From positions 1-11,432 of the forward strand of contig JBNRMS010000057.1 of the NCBI GenBank assembly GCA_050309735.1: 11,432 nt of DNA, read 5' to 3'. A program made the position numbers and the translations under genes. Shown here piece after piece: positions 1 through 7,094 of the stretch. Below the pieces are notes generated by a model, which was given only the letters and a program-made list of their open reading frames with translations, had not been told where the DNA came from and ran no database searches. Position 1 is the stretch's first letter, and each line of letters starts with the position of its first letter. The DNA is from UMGS1002 sp050309735. Its GTDB lineage: Bacteria > Bacillota > Clostridia > Oscillospirales > CAG-272.

Positions 1-509
1 ATTTGCACCCTCTCCTCCTCATAATTTTCGCCGCCGACGCCCTTTGGAAGCTCCTCTGTCCGGCGGCAGACAAGCGTTGTTCGCTTTGCCCTTGTCAGCT
101 CGGCTTCAATCACGGGCGAAACGCGCGAAAGGCAGAAAAAATAAGCGACATTTTCCTTTATATAAATATCTCCGACCACGCCGCGCTCAAGGCCAAGGTT
201 CATCAGAGCGCCGAGTATATCGCGGTGGGTCAGGCCATCGGCAAATTTTTGTGAGACTGGGTGTGCGGTCATGATTGATATCGGATAGTTCTCCTCATAT
301 CGACCGATGCCGAATCGCGCAACCCGCCTCTCGCAGCAATCAGCTCCCCCGAAAAGCTCAAGTCCGGCATAGGACAGCTCCTTTTTCATTCTCATCAGTA
401 TATCTGTCTCATAAAGACCTAAAAAATCCGAATATGTATATCTGCCCGTTGTATAGGCGCGCTCGGCAAGCTCTTTGAGCCGCCCGCGGAGATGTTTTTC
501 GTCTATCAT
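1..509 (-). CDS. ylmH: YlmH-family S4 RNA-binding protein, N-terminal part (runs off left edge)
   Basis: The minus strand is open from 509 to the window edge with no stop and gives 169 residues. The family-specific core is plain: LTHRDILGALMNLGLERG, then GDIYIKENVAYFFCL and an ISxxP-like VSPVIEAEL stretch, the pattern of the YlmH N-terminal and middle domains. The C-terminal S4 RNA-binding domain is expected beyond the edge, since full proteins are about 250-260 residues. YlmH acts on ribosomes or ribosomal RNA and has been linked to ribosome-associated quality control and, by its usual location, to the cell-division gene neighbourhood of Firmicutes. I chose ATG 509 because a GAGGAG ribosome-binding site lies 9 bases upstream. 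The in-frame ATG at 536 sits almost at the predicted transcription start. The gene has its own promoter here and is divergent from a sugar-binding lipoprotein, so it does not appear to be cotranscribed with upstream division genes. Confidence 0.85.
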   Translation of the reverse strand, partial: MIDEKHLRGRLKELAERAYTTGRYTYSDFLGLYETDILMRMKKELSYAGLELFGGADCCERRVARFGIGRYEENYPISIMTAHPVSQKFADGLTHRDILGALMNLGLERGVVGDIYIKENVAYFFCLSRVSPVIEAELTRAKRTTLVCRRTEELPKGVGGENYEEERVQ

Positions 510-518
510 GTGCCGCGT

Positions 519-524
519 CTCCTC
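519..524 (-). promoter_or_regulatory. Ribosome-binding site deciding the ylmH start
   Basis: GAGGAG on the minus strand, 9 bases before ATG 509. It lies inside the alternative longer reading from ATG 536 and therefore favours the shorter start. Confidence 0.7.
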
Positions 525-542
525 GAATTTGTTCATATTAAC

Positions 543-572
543 ATTATAATAATAGACTATTTATTTTGTCAA
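543..572 (-). promoter_or_regulatory. Sigma-A promoter of ylmH
   Basis: The minus strand reads TTGACA (572-567), an 18-base spacer and TATAAT (548-543): both hexamers match consensus exactly. The predicted transcription start is about 536, giving a leader of roughly 27 bases before ATG 509. Confidence 0.8.
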
Positions 573-587
573 GTACAAAAAAAATCA

Positions 588-616
588 TTGAAAATATGGA
601 AAAAGTATGTTATAAT
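588..616 (+). promoter_or_regulatory. Sigma-A promoter of SBP1
   Basis: TTGAAA (588-593), 17-base spacer, TATAAT (611-616), with an extended -10 TGT immediately before the -10. The -35 elements of this promoter and of the ylmH promoter are only 15 bases apart, in divergent orientation. Confidence 0.8.
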
Positions 617-645
617 AAAAAAAATTATTACAAGGAGTCGTTACA

Positions 646-2151
646 ATGAGAAAAGCCCTTATTCTTTTCCTTGCGCTGATCACCTTGATAAGCGTCATTT
701 CCTGCGCCAAAGAGAGCGAGGTTGATGACATCACCACCCAGCCGATTTCACTTGAAACATCCGAGGAAACCGACGACAATCTTGATCCGCAGGGTTACGA
801 AAAAGACAACCTACCCGACACCCTTAATTTCAATACCGATGTCAATATCCTTCACTGGAATGACTACACCCGACCTGAGTTCGGCATTGAAAAAACCACC
901 GGAGACGTTACAAACGACGCGGTTTTCAAACGAAACCTTCAGATTGAGGATCGCCTCGGCGTCAAACTCTTCTGGCATGGACAGCCCGGAAATGTCAGCA
1001 ACACAGCTTCTTTTGTCAGCACCGTTCAGAAAAGCTATCTTTCCGGTGACAACGCCTATGACATAATAGCAACCTACAGCAGAACGGCGGGAATGCTTGC
1101 CGTTGACGGTTACTTAGCAAACATAAATGCAATTGAGGACAGCTATCTCGACTTTAATAAACCCTGGTGGCCCGACAATATGGTCGACACGGTGACAATC
1201 GGCAACGCGGTTTACTTCATAACCGGCGACGCTGCCACAAGCGTGCTCCACTATATGACCGCGATTTTCTATAACAAGGAGCAATTTGTAAATCTTGATC
1301 TTCAGTTCCCCGCCGAGGACGTGCGAAACAATACATGGACGCTTGATAAACTGATCGCCATCACCTCAAATCAATATGTCGATCTTGACAGCAACGGGCG
1401 TCAATCTGAGAGCGATTTCTACGGCTTTACCACAATTTACTACAACGCCGACGCTTTCTATACAAACAGCAACCTAAAACTTGTCGATCACGATCCCGAT
1501 ACTCTGCTTAAAATTTCAGACGATTTCTTCAGCGAGAAGGCCATTAACCTAATCGACAAGCTCGGGCCGTGGATGATGTCTGACACCTGCTATATCAGCC
1601 GGTCGGGCGCGGCGGTCACCTATCATGCACCCTTTGCAAACGGGAATGCGCTCACCTGCCAGCTCCGCGCATTCATGGTTGCCCCAGGCGAACCCACAAG
1701 CCTTGTGGACGTAAGCTGGGAATACGGAATCGTGCCAAACCCGAAATACGACGAGAACCAAGAGGATTACTACACCATCCTCGGCAACCCCTTCACTCTC
1801 TTTGGCATTATCAAGAGCGCCGACGACCAGACGCAGTCAATGTGTTCGGCAGTGCTTGAATGTTGGGGCAGCGAGGCCTACCGAAACTCAACCCCCGCGC
1901 TCTTTGAAATCTGCATGAAGCTGAAATATTCGGCAACAGAGACAGAAGCTGAGATGTACGACGTAGTTCGCGGCTCTATAGTATTTGATCTTGGCAGAAT
2001 ATTCGCCGAGGATTTGAGCAGAATTAGTGAGAAGCCGAGCATTGCCATGACAACGGCAGCCTCATGGGCATCGACATCAAAGCAGCTTCAGAGAGTTCTC
2101 ACCGCTCAGCTCAAGAAAATCACCGATTCCTTCCTTGAGCAGCAGGGATAA
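646..2151 (+). CDS. Lipoprotein, extracellular solute-binding protein-like (SBP1)
   Basis: 501 residues. The start is fixed by AAGGAG at 632-637, 8 bases before the ATG. The N-terminus is a lipoprotein signal peptide: a charged MRK, a hydrophobic core and a lipobox VIS-C with the lipidated cysteine at residue 20. An acidic, Ser/Thr-rich linker follows to about residue 53. The body starts with DNLPDTLNF and resembles ABC-type carbohydrate-binding proteins of family 1 in length and aromatic content (for example NKPWW around 171-175). Residues 246-257 (DLDSNGRQSESD) form an EF-hand-like calcium loop followed by YGF. It is a diverged paralogue of the lipoprotein at 2276-3784: both share DNLPDxLxF, GDxxNDAxxxRxxxxEDRLxVK, the calcium-like loop and a PxPKxDExQEDY segment (365-375 here). 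No permease or ATPase is adjacent, so it is an orphan binding protein. It is monocistronic between its own promoter and terminator. The ligand is unknown. Confidence 0.8.
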   Translation: MRKALILFLALITLISVISCAKESEVDDITTQPISLETSEETDDNLDPQGYEKDNLPDTLNFNTDVNILHWNDYTRPEFGIEKTTGDVTNDAVFKRNLQIEDRLGVKLFWHGQPGNVSNTASFVSTVQKSYLSGDNAYDIIATYSRTAGMLAVDGYLANINAIEDSYLDFNKPWWPDNMVDTVTIGNAVYFITGDAATSVLHYMTAIFYNKEQFVNLDLQFPAEDVRNNTWTLDKLIAITSNQYVDLDSNGRQSESDFYGFTTIYYNADAFYTNSNLKLVDHDPDTLLKISDDFFSEKAINLIDKLGPWMMSDTCYISRSGAAVTYHAPFANGNALTCQLRAFMVAPGEPTSLVDVSWEYGIVPNPKYDENQEDYYTILGNPFTLFGIIKSADDQTQSMCSAVLECWGSEAYRNSTPALFEICMKLKYSATETEAEMYDVVRGSIVFDLGRIFAEDLSRISEKPSIAMTTAASWASTSKQLQRVLTAQLKKITDSFLEQQG

Positions 2152-2192
2152 CGGCACACCAAATATAAAGATAAACATCGCTTAACACAAAG

Positions 2193-2222
2193 CCCCCCGG
2201 ATATTATCCGGGGGGTTATTTG
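2193..2222 (+). terminator. Intrinsic terminator of SBP1
   Basis: Stem CCCCCCGGAT (2193-2202) pairs with ATCCGGGGGG (2206-2215) around a 3-base loop, followed by the T-rich TTATTTGTTTG. It lies 41 bases after the SBP1 stop. Read on the minus strand it has only a weak T-run, so it may back up termination of SBP2. Confidence 0.85.
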
Positions 2223-2236
2223 TTTGCGCTCAACAA

Positions 2237-2269
2237 GGGGGAGAGTTTTGCGGGTAATTCCCCTCCCCC
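2237..2269 (-). terminator. Nested inverted repeat downstream of SBP2, possible terminator
   Basis: Outer arms GGGGGAG (2237-2243) and CTCCCCC (2263-2269) enclose a small GGG-TAATT-CCC hairpin (2252-2262). It starts 7 bases beyond the SBP2 stop on the minus strand. No good T-run follows, so termination may need the SBP1 terminator hairpin beyond it. Confidence 0.4.
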
Positions 2270-2275
2270 GCCGCC

Positions 2276-3784
2276 TTATTCTTGTATCTTTGCTATAGAT
2301 TCATTCATGGTGTCGAGCAGTCTTTCAATCACCTTGCCAAGAGACTTGAAGGTTGAGGATACGGTGTTGTTCTTGCTTCTTATAATAGTGCGCAACTGCT
2401 GGTGCACCGAATTAAGGGTTTTGGTGTAGAGAACGCCGGCATCTATGTAGATTGAATCGTAGATAAGATCAAGCATCCTGCCTGATTCCTCATCGTCAAC
2501 ATACTTCGTCTTGAGAGCAATCTCGTAATATACGGGAACGACCGACTTGTAGCTCTCGGATGCCGTTGCCTCAAGGAAGGCTCCCATCATGTCAAGGTCA
2601 TCCTCACCAACAGTCGAGACTACCGCAAAGGCAGTGAACTGATCGTGAAGGAAGGTGCTGTAATCCTCTTGAGATTCATCAAGCTTAGGAATCGGTATAA
2701 TGCCGTATTTATCCTGCATATTCCGCAGATGGTCTGTTTCAACCGCGACAAGGCGCAGGGTTGCCATAGCAGTCCTCCCTTCGGACATTGCCGAGGCGCC
2801 CACTATCTGGTTGGCCGCGTCGGAGACGCTTTCCACGATGTGAGAGCCGGGGCAGTTGTACCAAAGGTCGAGTATCTTGTCAACCGCTAATGACATCCGG
2901 TCGGTATCAACACTGTAAACATAATAATTATCTTCATTCTTTGTAAGAATCGGAAGCTTGCAGCTTGACCAATAAGGATCGATATACGCAACATTTGTGG
3001 TCAGAAATCCGTATCTGTCGTTTATGTCGGCAATGCCGTTTCCGTTCAGGTCATCATAAAATTCTGCAGCCACTTCTTTCTGGTAATCAATATTCCACTT
3101 GCCGTCCTCAACAATCTCATACATATTCGGCATATTCTTAGCCTCAAACATATTCTTGTTGAAGAAGGTCACGAACATATAGCGGTATAGGGTCAGCGCT
3201 ATCGAGCCGGTGCACATATACTGTGCATTACCGACAGAGGCTGCATCGTTAAAGCCCTGCGACCAATAGGGCTGCGCCAGATCAAGATATTCGCAGTCGT
3301 AAAGATTTCGGAAGAGGTTTTCGCTTGTGTACATTATGGTGGAATAGACGCTGTTTGCCGCTATATCATAATCGTCGGTTCCGGCCTTGACAGAGGTGCG
3401 CAGCGCCTCTGAAACCACATAGTTTCCTCCGGTGATCTCCTGATTGATAATCTTGACATTCAATCTGTCCTCAACGGCTATTGAACGGTTGTAGATAGCG
3501 TCGTTTATCAAATCCCCCGTAATGCCGTCTGTCCATATCTCTCCGCGAACCCAGTCGCTGTCGCGGCTGATAATGCGGATTTCCTTCTGGTCAAAATCAA
3601 GCCTGTCGGGAAGATTGTCTTGCCGCGGCTCCTCGGTTTCGGAGTCTACCGGCGCCTCGGTTTGGACATTCTCATCTAATGTTTCGTTGCCGTCGGTCTT
3701 ATCGGAGCAGGATAGAAAGGTCAAACCGAGCATGGCTGCAAGCAACAGGAGCGCGACAAATCTGATAGTGTTTTTCATAATCAT
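2276..3784 (-). CDS. Lipoprotein, extracellular solute-binding protein-like (SBP2)
   Basis: 502 residues from ATG 3784. GGAGG (3794-3790) lies 5 bases upstream; a second ATG at 3778 would give the more typical MKN start. The signal peptide has a long hydrophobic core and a cysteine at residue 26 in the context TFLSC, then an acidic linker to about residue 57. The folded region starts with DNLPDRLDF, as in SBP1. Residues 245-256 (DLNGNGIADIND) form a textbook-like calcium-binding loop followed by RYGF, at the same place as in SBP1. Aromatic residues such as QPYW (171-174) suit carbohydrate binding. It is the third gene of the minus-strand cluster, 36 bases after the isomerase stop. It therefore probably delivers the ligand processed by the two enzymes upstream. 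No membrane component of a transporter is present. Ligand unknown; the solute-binding assignment is by overall likeness to family 1 lipoproteins. Confidence 0.8.
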   Translation of the reverse strand: MIMKNTIRFVALLLLAAMLGLTFLSCSDKTDGNETLDENVQTEAPVDSETEEPRQDNLPDRLDFDQKEIRIISRDSDWVRGEIWTDGITGDLINDAIYNRSIAVEDRLNVKIINQEITGGNYVVSEALRTSVKAGTDDYDIAANSVYSTIMYTSENLFRNLYDCEYLDLAQPYWSQGFNDAASVGNAQYMCTGSIALTLYRYMFVTFFNKNMFEAKNMPNMYEIVEDGKWNIDYQKEVAAEFYDDLNGNGIADINDRYGFLTTNVAYIDPYWSSCKLPILTKNEDNYYVYSVDTDRMSLAVDKILDLWYNCPGSHIVESVSDAANQIVGASAMSEGRTAMATLRLVAVETDHLRNMQDKYGIIPIPKLDESQEDYSTFLHDQFTAFAVVSTVGEDDLDMMGAFLEATASESYKSVVPVYYEIALKTKYVDDEESGRMLDLIYDSIYIDAGVLYTKTLNSVHQQLRTIIRSKNNTVSSTFKSLGKVIERLLDTMNESIAKIQE

Positions 3785-3820
3785 TGTTTCCTCCGTATAA
3801 ATTATATTTATTTAACGCAA

Positions 3821-4666
3821 TTAATTATGTCGGCCGTCTTTCTTCTCAAAGATAGACCTCATATATTGAGCGGCTTCTTTTATAAGCGCAATTTTGTCGT
3901 CTCCGCGCAGCTCGCACTCAATAGTGTATGCCCCGGTATAGCCAAGCGCGTCGAGCGCGTCTACAAGTGCCGGCAGATTTGCTCTTCCCGTTCCGAGCTG
4001 AACCTGTCGCCCGAGCTTCATGCCGTCTGTCGGATATAGCCCGTCTTTGAGGTGGGTGTCCATAACGTATTTCCCGAACACCTCAAGCGAATCGAGCGAA
4101 TTTGCTTTGCCGTAAAGAATGAGGTTGGCGGTGTCAAAATTTATGCCCAGATTGGACGTTCCTATTGCCTGTATGGCGCGGAGCAGCGTAACCGGCGTCT
4201 CCTGTCCGGTTTCAAACAAGAAATATTGCCCTCTCTCGGCCATCGCCTTAGCAATATTCCGAAGGGCTGCAACTGTTCCGCTGAAATTCGGGTCGTCGGG
4301 ATTTTCGGGTATAAATCCGACGTGTGTCGCAATCTGTTTGACATTGATTTTCGACGCAAAGACCGACGCGCTGTGTAGCTCGGCCAAGCGCTGGCCTCGA
4401 TACGCGGGGGGAACCAGTCCGAGAGTTGCCGGTCCTGCCGTGAAATTCCACTCCTTAGGTCCTGACCACCCTGCCCAAAGCGTTGAAATCTCAAATCCGG
4501 TTTCGGCAAGCGCCGCGTTAATTTCGGCCGCCTTCTCGTCTGTGTAGGTACTCTGATTCCAAATGTTGAGCTGGCAGGACTGCATTCCGTAGTTCTGCGC
4601 CCGCAGAAATTCGGCCTTAACATCGGTGCCGGGCCCGCAAGCGATAAGCACTCCAAGTTTTCTCAT
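3821..4666 (-). CDS. Sugar-phosphate isomerase/epimerase, AP-endonuclease-2-like TIM barrel
   Basis: 281 residues from ATG 4666 (MRKLGVLIACG). A longer reading to ATG 4783 would overlap the upstream gene and lacks a homologous-looking N-terminus. AAGGG lies 12 bases upstream of ATG 4666, a rather long spacing. The chain has the features of the xylose-isomerase-like TIM-barrel family: IATHVGF (His115), the strand ending YFLFETGQET (Glu152), GINFDTANLILYG (Asp178), MDTHLKDG (His205) and YTIECEL (Glu250/Glu252). These acidic and histidine residues fit the divalent metal site of sugar and inosose epimerases or isomerases and of IolE-type dehydratases. The length matches the family (about 270-290). 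It lies 82 bases after the Gfo/Idh/MocA oxidoreductase gene, a pairing that is very common in inositol, sugar-acid and keto-sugar pathways. The exact substrate cannot be read from the sequence. Confidence 0.85.
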   Translation of the reverse strand: MRKLGVLIACGPGTDVKAEFLRAQNYGMQSCQLNIWNQSTYTDEKAAEINAALAETGFEISTLWAGWSGPKEWNFTAGPATLGLVPPAYRGQRLAELHSASVFASKINVKQIATHVGFIPENPDDPNFSGTVAALRNIAKAMAERGQYFLFETGQETPVTLLRAIQAIGTSNLGINFDTANLILYGKANSLDSLEVFGKYVMDTHLKDGLYPTDGMKLGRQVQLGTGRANLPALVDALDALGYTGAYTIECELRGDDKIALIKEAAQYMRSIFEKKDGRHN

Positions 4667-4748
4667 AATTATGACTATCCCTTCTGTTCTAATTATATTT
4701 ATATGGTATATAAAGTGCGCTTGATGTCCGAGAGGGCTTGCGCGCGAG

Positions 4749-5771
4749 TTAAAACGCCACCCACTCTCCTCTTCTCTCGGCACTCTCGCGCAGAGTTTCG
4801 ACTAATTTTACTGTCATCATGGCGCTCTCTGGAGGGTTGCCGGCATTTTTGCCCGAGCCGGCTATAGCCATCACCAGCGCCTTTATCTCCTCGGCCATTC
4901 TGTTGGCGCGCGGCAGTTCGGGCTGATATGCCGCCCCCTCGTCGGGATAGACTGTAACCTTGCCGCCCTCAAGCTTTATCTCGGCCTTCTCAAATCTTAT
5001 GCGGTATGACATTGAAAATTTCGTGCTTGCCGCCTCGTCCCACGAAGCGTCGGCCACTATTATTGTGTCGTCGCCGTAACAAAAGCGGCTGTTCACCACC
5101 GTCCAGCGCGATTTTGTGTCATATGAGATTGACGATGCCCGAGATGGCTCTCCGAAAAGAAAGCGCACCATGTCAACATCGTGAATGTGCAGATCCATAA
5201 TAGCGCCACCTCCGCGCTCGGTGTCATGGTACCAACCGTCAAAACCCCAGCGCGGCATTGAGGAAAGGCGCTCGAAATAGGCATATTTAACTCTGCCGTA
5301 TCTATTATTTTCAACCGCTTCTTTTAGGACAAGATAGAGGGGCTCAAAGCGCAGGCACTGCCCTATCATCAGCTCGCGCCTGCATTCCTCGGCTGTCTTT
5401 ATCATCTCAAGGCAATCTGCGGAATTGAGCGCCATCGGCTTCTCGCAGAGTACATGCTTGCCCGCTCTAAGCATTTTTATCGTGTATTCCTTGTGCATAT
5501 ATGACGGCAGGCAGATGTCGGCCATGTCGAAGTCTTGATTTTCGAGCATTTGGTCTAGATCTGTGTACAGCCTCTGGCACGAGAGGTCGTATTTCGGGTT
5601 TCCCTCAAGGTTGATTGCCTGTGCTTTTTTGAATTGCTCGGGGTTTATGTCGCAGATTGCGACAAGCTCAACCGGCACCCCGTCGCGCGAAAGCTCGTCA
5701 TACGCACGCTTATGCGACTTGGCGATTCCACCAAAGCCAATCATCGCAACTCTTATCTTTTTAGTTTCCAT
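4749..5771 (-). CDS. Gfo/Idh/MocA-family NAD(P)-dependent oxidoreductase
   Basis: 340 residues from ATG 5771; AGGTG lies 10 bases upstream. The N-terminal Rossmann fold opens with the nucleotide-binding IGFGGIAKSH (11-20), and the acidic Asp41 at the end of the second strand (VAICDINP) suggests NAD preference. The catalytic lysine is in CEKPMAL (Lys111). The C-terminal domain has the GGGAIMDLHIHDVDMVRFLFG segment (187-207), in which Asp193 and His197 occupy the usual catalytic positions. The family oxidises or reduces a hydroxyl of sugars, inositols or glucosides in the cytoplasm. As first gene of the minus-strand cluster with an isomerase/epimerase and a binding lipoprotein, it probably acts on the imported ligand by oxidation followed by epimerisation. 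It is divergent from the AraC-family gene. The substrate could be a sugar, an inositol or a sugar acid; the sequence does not separate these. Confidence 0.9.
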   Translation of the reverse strand: METKKIRVAMIGFGGIAKSHKRAYDELSRDGVPVELVAICDINPEQFKKAQAINLEGNPKYDLSCQRLYTDLDQMLENQDFDMADICLPSYMHKEYTIKMLRAGKHVLCEKPMALNSADCLEMIKTAEECRRELMIGQCLRFEPLYLVLKEAVENNRYGRVKYAYFERLSSMPRWGFDGWYHDTERGGGAIMDLHIHDVDMVRFLFGEPSRASSISYDTKSRWTVVNSRFCYGDDTIIVADASWDEAASTKFSMSYRIRFEKAEIKLEGGKVTVYPDEGAAYQPELPRANRMAEEIKALVMAIAGSGKNAGNPPESAMMTVKLVETLRESAERRGEWVAF

Positions 5772-5827
5772 GCTATGGTTACACCTCTCTCATCACACCG
5801 GTATTTATGAATTTTCATCTAGATGCA

Positions 5828-5847
5828 CTCGCGCCACCCGGCGCGGG
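5828..5847 (-). promoter_or_regulatory. GC-rich inverted repeat in the leader of the oxidoreductase cluster
   Basis: CGCGCC (5830-5835), ACCC loop, GGCGCG (5840-5845). It sits about 58 bases before the oxidoreductase start in an otherwise AT-rich intergenic region. It could be an RNA hairpin in the leader or a protein-binding inverted repeat. Confidence 0.5.
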
Positions 5848-5864
5848 ATGACATCTTATCAAGG

Positions 5865-5870
5865 ATTATA
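5865..5870 (-). promoter_or_regulatory. Possible -10 of the oxidoreductase-isomerase-SBP2 cluster
   Basis: TATAAT on the minus strand with no recognisable -35 at 16-18 bases (the region reads CCGCCC). An alternative further upstream is TTGGCC (5948-5943), 18 bases, TATTAT (5924-5919). Neither is strong, which would suit a promoter needing an activator. Confidence 0.35.
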
Positions 5871-5953
5871 ATAACATATTTTAGTTCGGGCGGTAATACA
5901 GAATGGTATGATATTCTTATAATATATTCCAATGAAAAGCTTGGCCAATATTA

Positions 5954-5982
5954 TTGTACAATTCGTGCGCCTATGTTATAAT
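5954..5982 (+). promoter_or_regulatory. Promoter of the AraC-family regulator with palindrome on the -35
   Basis: TTGTAC (5954-5959), 17-base spacer, TATAAT (5977-5982) with TGT extended -10. The -35 lies inside the perfect palindrome ATTGTACAAT (5953-5962), and TTGGCCAA (5941-5948), also a perfect palindrome, lies just upstream. Both are candidate operator sites. The predicted leader is about 65 bases. Confidence 0.7.
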
Positions 5983-6053
5983 ATACACATTGGCAGGCTT
6001 CCGGGAAACTTGCGACTATGATATAATTATAATAAATTACCAAGAGGGGGCAT

Positions 6054-6983
6054 ATGGCGATGAGTTATGTTCAGATTCCTCTGAAAAACCTGCTGCACGT
6101 CAGCAAAATAGCCACCATTTATTATTTGAGCTTTTCGCCCGACTATCGGTCGAAAACCGATCTGCACGACTTCTGGGAGCTTATCTATGTTGACCGCGGA
6201 ATCACCCTAATTCGAGCCGGCGAGCTGGAATACCCGCTTAAGGCCGGCCAGGTTATCCTCCACGCGCCAAATCTTCCCCACAAAATCTGCTGCGACGGCT
6301 CGCACGGCGCCAATGTCTTTATTATCTCTTTCTCATGCCGCTCTCCGGCAATGAAGCGCTTCGGGCTCACCCCGCTCACCGTCCCTCCCGCCTCGCGCCC
6401 GCTTATTGCCTCGCTAATCGACGAGGGCGCCAGCACTTTCGATTGCTCCTCCCATCCCTTAGTGCCAACCGATAACGCACCGCTCGGCGGAGAGCAAATG
6501 ATTCGCCTGCTGCTCGAAACGCTTCTGATCAAGCTCCTGCGCGTCAGCGACTCGCCCGATGCCGCAGCTCCGCCCCCTCCGCCCTCTTCGCCGCCCACAA
6601 ACGACCTCCCGCAAGCAATAATGACTTATATTGACAGCCGCGTCGGCGAAAAAATAACAATCGGAGAGCTGTGCGAGGTCTTTCATTACGGCAAAAGCCG
6701 CCTGTGCGACCTTTTCCGCATACATACCGGAAAAACCATAATTACCTACCACACCGAAAAAAAGATTGAGGCGGCAAAGGAATATCTCTGCCGAGGCAAA
6801 ACAGTCCGCGAAACCTCAGCCCTTCTCGGCTTCGATACCCCTCAATATTTCTCCCGCGTCTTTAAAACATACACCGGTATGTCGCCCCACAGCTACCGAA
6901 CCTCGCTCCTTTTCTCGCTTGACACAAAGGTCAAGCGCCGCCAGCTCAACTCCGGGGCCAAAAAGAGGCAGGATATAGTTTGA
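6054..6983 (+). CDS. AraC-family transcriptional regulator with cupin-like sensor domain
   Basis: 309 residues. GAGG (6044-6047) is placed 6 bases before ATG 6054; a second ATG at 6060 is possible. The N-terminal part (about 33-95) looks like the AraC cupin-type ligand domain: HDFWELIYVDRG, then GxxxYPLKAGQVILHAPNLPHKI with its paired histidines. A proline-rich linker (about 165-184, five prolines in a row at 173-177) leads to the two helix-turn-helix units at about 187-285: ITIGELCEVFHYGKSRLCDLFR, and TVRETSALLGFDTPQYFSRVFKTYTGMSPHSYR with the usual GF...YFSRVFK...G.SP signature. A basic tail follows (KVKRR, KKRQ). It is divergent from the oxidoreductase-isomerase-SBP2 cluster and shares its 282-base intergenic region, so it probably controls that cluster in response to a sugar-type ligand. 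Its own promoter is strong, while that of the cluster is weak, which fits an activator. Confidence 0.9.
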   Translation: MAMSYVQIPLKNLLHVSKIATIYYLSFSPDYRSKTDLHDFWELIYVDRGITLIRAGELEYPLKAGQVILHAPNLPHKICCDGSHGANVFIISFSCRSPAMKRFGLTPLTVPPASRPLIASLIDEGASTFDCSSHPLVPTDNAPLGGEQMIRLLLETLLIKLLRVSDSPDAAAPPPPPSSPPTNDLPQAIMTYIDSRVGEKITIGELCEVFHYGKSRLCDLFRIHTGKTIITYHTEKKIEAAKEYLCRGKTVRETSALLGFDTPQYFSRVFKTYTGMSPHSYRTSLLFSLDTKVKRRQLNSGAKKRQDIV

Positions 6984-7094
6984 CAAAAAACATCATTACA
7001 GAGTAAACAACATCGCACTCTGCGGCAGCGTAAATTTTGCGAATGCCCAACCGGCGCAAACAAGAAGGGTATTTATAACGCAAACATAAAAAAG

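Noticed and set aside
3..478. Three short plus-strand frames at the left edge
   Set aside because: They are antisense to ylmH, whose minus-strand reading shows family motifs and a promoter with a good ribosome-binding site.
4119..4547. Plus-strand frame of 142 codons and minus-strand alternative frame 4656-4162
   Set aside because: Shadows of the TIM-barrel isomerase, without ribosome-binding sites or family motifs.
4667..4748. Internal promoter between oxidoreductase and isomerase
   Set aside because: A TATAAT is present on the minus strand, but no -35 or extended -10 accompanies it; AT-rich sequence explains it by chance.
4667..4783. Extended isomerase start at ATG 4783
   Set aside because: It would overlap the oxidoreductase gene and add about 39 residues unlike the family; MRKLGVLIACG fits the first barrel strand.
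6185..6752. Minus-strand frames inside the AraC-family gene
   Set aside because: Glycine/serine-rich shadow translations of the proline-rich linker region; no start signals.
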